From contig JAGCYR010000135.1 in the NCBI GenBank assembly GCA_017960705.1, forward strand, positions 1 through 16,744: 16,744 nt of DNA. The letters are read 5' to 3'. Each line of letters opens with the position of its first letter. Position 1 is the stretch's first letter. The translations under genes were made by a program, and so were the position numbers. Below the pieces are notes generated by a model, which saw only the letters and a program-made list of their open reading frames with translations, searched no databases and was not told the DNA's origin. This document shows positions 7,303 through 13,694 of the stretch, piece by piece. This DNA is from Clostridia bacterium. Lineage in GTDB: Bacteria; Bacillota; Clostridia; Oscillospirales; CAG-272.

Positions 7303-10299
7303 TCAAAATCCGATTCTATTCTTATTGGTCGGGGGAGTGTATTGCTGTGTGTATCTGCAGCGCGGGAAATTATGACAACCATAAAACATCCCGCGACTTC
7401 CTCTCCGCAATACAAGAAAGTCTCCGCACACAGGACAGCGTTTATTGCGAGAAACCGCCGTCAGATCATCATTCGTATAAGTGCAGTACGGGAAGTTTGA
7501 ACAACCGTAAAACGATCTCCCGTTCACTTCGGATTTTCTTACTATCAAACACCCCGATTTACACCAAGGGCAGAGGTATTCGACGTCTTCGTTTTCCTCG
7601 CTCTCGTCTTCCATAATAAAGCACTTGTTTCTGATCTCTTTCACGAAATCGGACGAGCGGTTTTTTTCGGAAAGAACGTAGACGATTGATTTCGTCCTCG
7701 TCAATGCAACGTAGAACAGACGGCGTTCTTCGGCGAACTCGAAGTTGTTTTTCTTTCCTAAAAGCAAGGTCAGGACGTTGTCGTCCTCCATTTTGTTCGG
7801 GAATCCGTTTTGCGCATCTTCGCCGCTGATGAGAATCACGAAATCCTGTTCCAACCCCTTTGAGCCGTGAACCGTGCTATATGAGATTTTCAGTTTCGGA
7901 AAACCGAAGTGCTTGATCGTCTTGTAATCGTATAGCTGGATATCTTTGCACACCAAAGCGTCGGCGTCGCGTTTGTTCCTTCCCAAAACCAAAACGTTCG
8001 CGTTTGCGTTAATGGCAGAGATATCTTCAAGCGCCTTTTCAAAAGCTGCCGGCTTGTTGCCCTTGTGATAAACGATTCGCACCGGCTTGTCTTGCCTTTT
8101 TGCAGATCTGATGTGCTTTTTGTACTGGCTGGGGTTCGCCGTGATAAACGGCTCGACGATCTCCTGCAATTCCATGGAATTGCGGTGAGTGGAGGTGATA
8201 TAATTGATTTTTGCGCCTGGGAAAATGTTTTCAAAGTCCAGAAAAACGTTTATATCGCAGCCCGCGAACCGATAAATTGCCTGCCAGTCGTCACCCACGG
8301 CGAACAACTTGGAGTGCCCGTGTTCAATCAGCTTTTGCAAAAAGCGGGTTCTGCTTTGAGAGATATCTTGAAACTCGTCAACGATAATGTATTTGTATTT
8401 GAAATTGGGTGTGGAGTCAAGGAGGTCGATAGATTGCAGGATCATATCGTCAAAGTCGATCTTGTCGGCTTCTCTCAAATGATCCATATAATAGTTATAA
8501 ACGTCTTTGCAGATGTCCAAAAACAGTCGGGTGCGGTTGGAATCGTACGTTGATTCGTCTAACTGCGCTTTCAATCTCTCAAAGCCGGAATCGTTGGTGA
8601 TCTGCGCTTTATACAAGGAGATGAAAGTCATTATCAGCGTCAGGAACGAGTTGAAGTCTCTCCCCCCATAGACGCTATGCAGAGCGTTAAGAACTTCTGT
8701 TTGAGATAAGGGATGGAACTCGACCCCGTGTTCAAGCAGCCGGGATTCAAGGTTCTCAAACAGGGTTCCTTCTTTGAATTCATACGAATACGTTTCAATA
8801 CATACCGTATTGTTTTTTTGATGGGTTTGCCGTTTCCAGTTCATCGACCGGACGTATTCCGCGCTCGTTTCTTTGTCGTATTGCGGTGCGTTGCCGTCTC
8901 TGTCTATTCCGTAGTGTTCAAGATAAATACCGTAATCAGACAGGTAAAAGTCCGGCGTGTACTGACGCTTTTCAATGGAGCTTGTTTCAAATTCGTACGG
9001 CTTTTCGTATTCGTATTTGATGCCGTTGGTAAAAAGATAATTTGCGATAACGAGCTCTTCGTTGCTCTTAACGAGCTCTTTTTTCAGCGTTTCGTGTTTG
9101 TCTTTGTCTGCAGACAAAGCGCCGAGGCGGTCTTTCAGCGTTCTGAAATCTAACGCTTTTAACTCTTTGAACAGTTCTCCGTCGTTTTTGTATTTCTTGC
9201 TGATAGTCGGCGTGGCGTAAAAGTAGAACGCAAGATACTGTAATACCTCGGAAGAAATCTTGGGATTTGCAAGCAATTCTTCTTTAAAGAACCGCGCAAT
9301 ATATGCTTTCAACTGCTCCTCGATCGCTTTTTTCTTTCCGTTTGCTTCCGTTAAGATTCGCAGTCCCAGCGCGTGGAAGGTATCGACCAATAAGCCGTTG
9401 CAAATGCCGCTGACCTTTGCCTCCAAATCGTCAGCTGATGCTTTCGAATAAGACAGAAGAAGGATATCTTCCGGGTTTGCCGCACCGGTCTCCAGTAAAA
9501 ACTTGACTTTACCGCAGATCGTCAGCGTTTTGCCGGATCCGGCACCCGCGACCGTCAGGTTTGATTTCGAATTGCAAAGGATCGACCGCCTCTGTTCTTC
9601 GTCAAGCGATTTCCCGTTCACATTGTCAAAAATGGTGTCGTGCAGGTGGCGACGGATATACGCTTCGTTGTGCGTTGAGACGGTATTTGCGTCGACTGCG
9701 GGGGCTTGGAAATACTTGCGCGGGAAAGAGTTGAACTGCCCCAGCAGGTTGATGGCGTCGGAGAGCACGACCTGAACAGTATCGTCGTCGATATACAGAT
9801 CGGGGAGGTTTTCGATCTTTGCGCTGATCGATGCAATCAAATCCTTTTGCTCTACGATAACGTCGTAGTCGGCAAGGACTTCTTCAATACGGGTTTTGTA
9901 AGTGTCGTAATCGTCCTTGCGTTCGCAGGTGTTCGGAACGACGTACGCATATACGCAGTTGACCGTCGAAACGAGCGATTCGACCTTGTCCTTGCTGAAA
10001 TCCGGGATGGAATCTACAATGCTTGAGATCGGATATTGTTCAATGGTCGAGTTGATCGCAAAAGTCAAGGCACGTATTTCTTCGTTGTGCTTTTCGATCT
10101 TTTGCACACATACGTTATACCTTGAAACAACGTCAACGTATTGTTCTCGATATGATAAAGCGCTGATATATTTGCCGTACTTTTTTTCTTCAGGCGGGAT
10201 CAAACTGAAAAACGTGAAAGCCGTTTCCAGTTGCTCGATATGTGCCAGAATCTTTTTCGATTTGCTTTTTAGAAAAATGTTTCTGATGAACGCAAACAT
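7303..10299 (-). CDS. UvrD/HelD-like helicase with embedded nuclease-like insert and tandem zinc fingers
   Basis: This is a 998-residue superfamily 1 DNA helicase. Walker A is AGAGSGKT at 251-258, after a Q-motif region (Q236). Motif II is VDEFQD at 640-645, motif III VGDDWQAIYRF at 668-678, motif V includes HGSKGLEQ, and motif VI FYVALTRTK at about 862-870. Between motifs I and II, residues about 414-510 hold a nuclease-like insert with E414/E415, TPDF at 448-451 and YLEHYG at 459-464, as in DNA helicase IV-like proteins. The C-terminus has two topoisomerase-type C4 zinc fingers: C910, C913, C933, C939 and C955, C958, C975, C981. The first 230 residues are helical and charged, without a recognised domain. 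The gene is markedly AT-richer than its neighbours and lies between inverted hairpin repeats, suggesting transfer. AAAGGA (10313-10318) lies 13 bases before the ATG, a rather long spacing. A role in DNA repair or defence against foreign DNA is inferred only. Confidence 0.88.
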   Translation of the reverse strand: MFAFIRNIFLKSKSKKILAHIEQLETAFTFFSLIPPEEKKYGKYISALSYREQYVDVVSRYNVCVQKIEKHNEEIRALTFAINSTIEQYPISSIVDSIPDFSKDKVESLVSTVNCVYAYVVPNTCERKDDYDTYKTRIEEVLADYDVIVEQKDLIASISAKIENLPDLYIDDDTVQVVLSDAINLLGQFNSFPRKYFQAPAVDANTVSTHNEAYIRRHLHDTIFDNVNGKSLDEEQRRSILCNSKSNLTVAGAGSGKTLTICGKVKFLLETGAANPEDILLLSYSKASADDLEAKVSGICNGLLVDTFHALGLRILTEANGKKKAIEEQLKAYIARFFKEELLANPKISSEVLQYLAFYFYATPTISKKYKNDGELFKELKALDFRTLKDRLGALSADKDKHETLKKELVKSNEELVIANYLFTNGIKYEYEKPYEFETSSIEKRQYTPDFYLSDYGIYLEHYGIDRDGNAPQYDKETSAEYVRSMNWKRQTHQKNNTVCIETYSYEFKEGTLFENLESRLLEHGVEFHPLSQTEVLNALHSVYGGRDFNSFLTLIMTFISLYKAQITNDSGFERLKAQLDESTYDSNRTRLFLDICKDVYNYYMDHLREADKIDFDDMILQSIDLLDSTPNFKYKYIIVDEFQDISQSRTRFLQKLIEHGHSKLFAVGDDWQAIYRFAGCDINVFLDFENIFPGAKINYITSTHRNSMELQEIVEPFITANPSQYKKHIRSAKRQDKPVRIVYHKGNKPAAFEKALEDISAINANANVLVLGRNKRDADALVCKDIQLYDYKTIKHFGFPKLKISYSTVHGSKGLEQDFVILISGEDAQNGFPNKMEDDNVLTLLLGKKNNFEFAEERRLFYVALTRTKSIVYVLSEKNRSSDFVKEIRNKCFIMEDESEENEDVEYLCPWCKSGCLIVRKSEVNGRSFYGCSNFPYCTYTNDDLTAVSRNKRCPVCGDFLVLRRGSRGMFYGCHNFPRCRYTQQYTPPTNKNRIGF

Positions 10300-10369
10300 T
10301 GATCGAGTTTTATCCTTTCTGAAGAGTAATCTTGTGAAGTAAAGAGTTTTGCGAAAGACCCGTTTTTGA

Positions 10370-10457
10370 AACCGCGCAACGAGGCACGAGTTGCGCTAAC
10401 TTCATTCCCTTAATGAAGTTCTTTGCCAAGCTTTCTCCGAAAGAAAGCGGAAAACCC
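10370..10457 (-). repeat. Three-hairpin repeat element, right copy (inverted)
   Basis: This is the inverted partner of the element at 7090-7193. Hairpin 1 pairs 10430-10436 with 10442-10448 (7 bp, loop reading TTCGG on the minus strand). Hairpin 2 pairs 10398-10406 with 10412-10420 (9 bp). Hairpin 3 pairs 10374-10380 with 10390-10396 (7 bp, loop reading TCGTGCCTC on the minus strand). Linkers match the left copy. Hairpin 1 has G-C where the left has A-T, and hairpin 3 has C-G where the left has G-C and lacks three base pairs on both arms. It lies about 40 bp after the stop of the SLOG-family gene, in that gene's sense orientation. Confidence 0.85.
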
Positions 10458-10496
10458 TCGTCGTACTCCTTCGTCCCCCTCGTTCCCCTCGTCCTC

Positions 10497-11000
10497 TCAC
10501 AGCCCCGAAAGCAGATCGGGTTCGGGCGGGGCGAGGTTAATCACGGGGAGACCGCGGGAGGCGGCGTAGCGGACGGTATAGGCGGTGCCGCCGGACGGCT
10601 CGGTGAGGTAGCAGATACAGACGGCGCTGTGGTCGACGAGGTATCGGTTGCGCGCCTGCATACACCCGGGCCGGTAGGCGGGCTCGAGGGTGACGACGTC
10701 GTTTGCGCGCGCGAGGATCGCTTCGTAGCGGGCGGTATCCTTTGCACTCCAGCCGCGGGTCTGATCCGCGCAGGGTCGTACGATCACCAACTCCACGTTC
10801 GGGTAGTCCGCGGCGATCTCCAGAACCACCTCCGCGGCAAGGGTGTCGAAGCCGATCGCCCCTCCCGAAAGGAAGCGGACAATACCCTCTTCCCGGACCA
10901 GCCGCAACACCTCGCGGCGAAGTGCAGACGTAACCCGGGGCAGAACGGCGTCGGGTATCCGTCGGTGCCCGGTAAAACAGCAGACCGTATTCGTTTCCAA
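10497..11000 (-). CDS. SLOG/YpsA-like (DUF1273 family) protein
   Basis: This 167-residue protein resembles the YpsA/DUF1273 branch of the SLOG superfamily, a Rossmann-like fold related to DprA and LOG proteins and thought to bind nucleotides or nucleotide-derived ligands. Seen are the N-terminal CCFTGHR motif (7-13), the glycine-rich SGGAIGFDTLAAE motif (45-57), an RNRYLVDHSAVCICY segment (117-131) and PSGGTAYTV (135-143). The start is TTG at 11000. No ATG precedes the conserved GHR motif, and AAAGGGGGG lies seven bases upstream at 11008-11016. It begins 36 bp after the rnr stop, so the two genes are probably co-transcribed. The biochemical role of the family is not settled. Confidence 0.8.
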   Translation of the reverse strand: METNTVCCFTGHRRIPDAVLPRVTSALRREVLRLVREEGIVRFLSGGAIGFDTLAAEVVLEIAADYPNVELVIVRPCADQTRGWSAKDTARYEAILARANDVVTLEPAYRPGCMQARNRYLVDHSAVCICYLTEPSGGTAYTVRYAASRGLPVINLAPPEPDLLSGL

Positions 11001-11036
11001 GCCAAAACCCCCCTTTCCGGGAAAAGTGAAAAACCG

Positions 11037-13085
11037 TTAAACGAGCGAGAAGCGCACCCGCCCCGCGAGCGCGTCGACCTCCTCCACGCGGACCGAAACG
11101 GGATCCCCGAGGCGGAACGTGACCCTGCCCCCGATCAAAGCCATCTCGCGCTCGGAGTAGATATACACGCCCGGCAGATCCGAAAGCGGGATCATCCCCT
11201 CGCAGGTGTTGGGAAGCTCCGCAAACAAACCGAACGAGGTGAGGGAAGACACACGGGCGTCGAAGGTTTCGCCGATATGCTTTTCAAGGTAGAGCGCCTT
11301 GTAGACCGCCTCGATCTTCCGCTCCGCGTCCAGCGCCCGCAGCTCCGCTTCGCTCGCCGCCTCCGCCGCGTTCTTCGCGTAGCCGGTAAAGCGGCGGGGA
11401 GAGGACGCGCCGAGCAGGACCTCCGAAATGATCCGATGCGTCGCCAGATCCGAGAGTCGCCGGATCGGGGAGGTAAAGTGGCAGTAGAGGTCGATCCCCA
11501 ACCCGAAGTGGCGGTGCGGGGCGTCCTCGTAGCGCGCCTTCGCCATCGCGCGGAGCAAAGCAAGCGAGACCTGCTCCGAAACGCCTTTTTCCTCCGCTTC
11601 GGCAAGGAGGGAGGAAAAGCTGCTCTTGCCCGGGTCGTCAAGATCGATCCCCGACGCGTCGAGCCCGAGATGCGCCGCGGCGTTTTTGAAGGCGGCGAGC
11701 TTTTTGGGATCGGGGTCCTCGTGGACGCGGTAGACGCAGGGGATCCCGGCGTCGTGGAGCAGGGTCGCGACCGCCTCGTTCGCCGTCAGCATAAACTGCT
11801 CGATCAGCTTCTCGGCGTCGCCGCGCTCGCGGAGCAGGACGTCCACGGGGTCGCCCTTCTCGTCGAGCGAAAAGATCGGTTCCGGGCGGTCGAGCGAGAG
11901 CGAGCCGCGGGCGGCGGCGCGGTTTTCCAGCGCGCGGTAAAGCTCCCGCATCCGAAGAAGGACGGGATAGACCGCGCGGTATTTCGGGTAGAACGGGGAA
12001 GCTTCGCCCGCGTCAAAGAGCGAGTTGACCTCGGTATACACCCCGCGCACACAAGAGCGGATCACCGTCTTTTTCAGTTCGGCGGATCGGATCGCGCCGT
12101 CGGGGGAGAGGGTGATCAGGGCGGAGAGGGCGCGTTTGAGCTCGTCGGCGTTTAAGGAACAGGCGCCGTTCGAGAGGTCGACCGGGAGCATCGGCACCAC
12201 GCGGTCGACGAAATAGACCGACGTCCCGCGTTTGAAGGCGTCCTTTTCGAGCGCGGAGCCGGGGCGGACGTAGGAGGTCACGTCGGCGATATGCACCCCG
12301 AGCAGAAAACCGCCGTCGGGGAGATCCCGGAGCGAGATCGCGTCGTCAAGGTCCTTCGCGTCGGCGCCGTCGATTGTGAAGATCAGCTCGTTCGTGAGGT
12401 CGAGGCGACCGTCCTCCCCGATCGGCTCTTTTGCGGCGAATCCCGCTTCGCGGAGGGCCTCCGGATCGAATTCCGGCTCGATCCCGCAGGACGCGAGGAT
12501 GGCGTCGCAGTTCGCCCGCCGGTCGGTCGAAGGACCGAACACGCGGGAGATCTTGCACACGCCCCCGCGCCTGCCGGGGAGGACGATCTCGACGCGGTCG
12601 CCGGGGTCGGCGTCGGGGGAGGGACAGACCGGGAACTCGCCCGGCACGTTCCGGTCGTCGGGGATCAGGTACCAGCCCGAGCGGAAGCGGTCGCGGGAGG
12701 CGTGCCGTCCGGACGAGAGGGCGCGGCCGGCGACCAAAACCCCGATCAGGGACCTTCGTTTCTCTTCGAGGATCGCGGTCACCTCGCCCTCGGTGTGGTT
12801 CTCAAAACCTCGGCGGCACTTGACCGTGACCCGGTCGCCGTCGAGCGCGCCGCCGGTCTTGCCGACGGGGATGAAGATATCGGTTTCGCGACCCGTTTCT
12901 CCGCCGGGGAGGACGAAGCCGAAGCCCCGCGGCGTACCCGAAAAGACCCCCTCGGCGACGTTCGTTTTTCCCCGTTTGGGGGAGGAACGGGCGAGCGGGA
13001 GCGGGGCGCGCCGGGGCGTATTGCGTTTGTTGAGCGGGGCGCGGCGCGTACGGCGGGACGTCCCGTTCTTCTTGCTGCGTTTCAT
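11037..13085 (-). CDS. rnr: Ribonuclease R (RNB-family 3'-5' exoribonuclease)
   Basis: This 682-residue enzyme degrades structured RNA processively from the 3' end. A strongly basic N-terminal tail (residues 1-40, rich in K and R) precedes cold-shock domain 1 (about 46-95, GTPRGFGFVLP) and cold-shock domain 2. The RNB catalytic domain follows with the metal-binding aspartates D239, D245, D247 and D248 in DGADAKDLDD. The C-terminal S1 domain (about 600-682) includes TSFGLFAELP. An upstream in-frame ATG at 13223 lies inside secG on the same strand and would give an unrelated extension. I therefore take ATG 13085, whose Shine-Dalgarno (AAAGAG) is weak. The protein is shorter than the 780-810 residues of B. 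subtilis and E. coli RNase R, mainly because the usual N-terminal winged-helix and C-terminal lysine-rich tail are absent. The secG-rnr order is classic for Firmicutes. Confidence 0.94.
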   Translation of the reverse strand: MKRSKKNGTSRRTRRAPLNKRNTPRRAPLPLARSSPKRGKTNVAEGVFSGTPRGFGFVLPGGETGRETDIFIPVGKTGGALDGDRVTVKCRRGFENHTEGEVTAILEEKRRSLIGVLVAGRALSSGRHASRDRFRSGWYLIPDDRNVPGEFPVCPSPDADPGDRVEIVLPGRRGGVCKISRVFGPSTDRRANCDAILASCGIEPEFDPEALREAGFAAKEPIGEDGRLDLTNELIFTIDGADAKDLDDAISLRDLPDGGFLLGVHIADVTSYVRPGSALEKDAFKRGTSVYFVDRVVPMLPVDLSNGACSLNADELKRALSALITLSPDGAIRSAELKKTVIRSCVRGVYTEVNSLFDAGEASPFYPKYRAVYPVLLRMRELYRALENRAAARGSLSLDRPEPIFSLDEKGDPVDVLLRERGDAEKLIEQFMLTANEAVATLLHDAGIPCVYRVHEDPDPKKLAAFKNAAAHLGLDASGIDLDDPGKSSFSSLLAEAEEKGVSEQVSLALLRAMAKARYEDAPHRHFGLGIDLYCHFTSPIRRLSDLATHRIISEVLLGASSPRRFTGYAKNAAEAASEAELRALDAERKIEAVYKALYLEKHIGETFDARVSSLTSFGLFAELPNTCEGMIPLSDLPGVYIYSEREMALIGGRVTFRLGDPVSVRVEEVDALAGRVRFSLV

Positions 13086-13113
13086 TGGATAATCTCTTTC
13101 GGGTAATCGGAGT

Positions 13114-13148
13114 AAAAAAGCGGCGGGGGCTGTATGCGCTCCCGCCGC
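13114..13148 (-). terminator. Terminator between secG and rnr
   Basis: On the minus strand an 8-bp GC-rich stem (13141-13148 with 13120-13127), with a 13-nt loop, is followed by six T residues (13114-13119). It lies 17 bp after the secG stop, so rnr is reached by read-through or by a promoter I could not identify. Confidence 0.8.
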
Positions 13149-13164
13149 GTTTCGGTTGTTCCTA

Positions 13165-13482
13165 TCAGCCGTTGATGGCGTTCCAGAAGGAGGAGTTCCC
13201 CTGCCAGAGCTCGACGTTTGCATAGTCGGAGGAATAGTCGGGCTGAACGACGTAGACGACGATAACGATCACGACGAAGATGATACCGACGATCGTGGTC
13301 AGTTTGCCGAGCATCCGGTCGATCCGGGTCCCCTTGTCCTTGCCGAAGAAGGTCTCGGCTCCGCCGGCGATCGTGCCGGACAGACCGTGATCCTTCCCGT
13401 GCTGCATCAGGACGGCAACGATCAGGAACGCCCCCATAACGAGGAGCACTCCCATCAGAATATAGTAGACGGTAACAGACAT
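13165..13482 (-). CDS. secG: Preprotein translocase subunit SecG
   Basis: This 105-residue small membrane protein is the SecG subunit of the SecYEG channel that exports unfolded proteins across the cytoplasmic membrane. Two transmembrane helices are visible (about residues 4-26 and 61-81). They are separated by a loop with the family-typical GLSGTIAGGAETFFGKDKG segment (33-51), which matches the conserved G-rich GG-ETFFG motif. The C-terminal tail of about 25 residues is polar. GGAGGT at 13491-13496 sits eight bases before the ATG. It stands upstream of rnr, the usual neighbour in Firmicutes, and has its own strong promoter. Confidence 0.93.
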   Translation of the reverse strand: MSVTVYYILMGVLLVMGAFLIVAVLMQHGKDHGLSGTIAGGAETFFGKDKGTRIDRMLGKLTTIVGIIFVVIVIVVYVVQPDYSSDYANVELWQGNSSFWNAING

Positions 13483-13548
13483 GATTTTGACCTCCGTGGG
13501 ATCGAAAAGCGCGGTTTTCGACGCCTTGATTACGTTTACAGTATGAGT

Positions 13549-13596
13549 ATTTTACCACAACCCGACGAAAAATGCAAGAGTTTTTTTCATTTTTTT
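13549..13596 (-). promoter_or_regulatory. Sigma-A promoter of secG with A-tract UP element
   Basis: On the minus strand TTGCAT (13572-13577) and TAAAAT (13549-13554) are 17 bp apart. A TGG just before the -10 gives an extended -10. Two A7 tracts lie directly upstream (13581-13587 and 13590-13596), resembling an UP element. The predicted leader is about 60 nt. Confidence 0.75.
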
Positions 13597-13626
13597 ATCG
13601 GGGTGCGACCACGCGGGAAACGAAGT

Positions 13627-13676
13627 GGGAAACCGGGACGCAGGGGGTCGGGTCACCGCGGGGAACGGGACGGGGG
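13627..13676 (+). other. G-run cluster with G-quadruplex potential
   Basis: Seven runs of three or more G (13627-13629, 13635-13637, 13643-13647, 13650-13652, 13660-13663, 13667-13669, 13672-13676) are separated by loops of 2 to 7 nt. This satisfies the standard four-run quadruplex pattern in several registers. It lies in the gap between the end of the methyltransferase gene and the secG promoter. It is C-rich in the methyltransferase transcript, so a DNA rather than RNA quadruplex would form. Confidence 0.6.
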
Positions 13677-13694
13677 TTTTCCCCGGGGAGGAAG

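Noticed and set aside
10413..12155. A 580-codon + strand frame, and a 242-codon minus-strand frame at 6410-7138, starting with near-identical peptides (MKFFA-LSPKESGK)
   Set aside because: The shared N-terminal peptide is just the translated hairpin repeat. The rest of each frame is antisense to the SLOG/rnr and MATE genes respectively.
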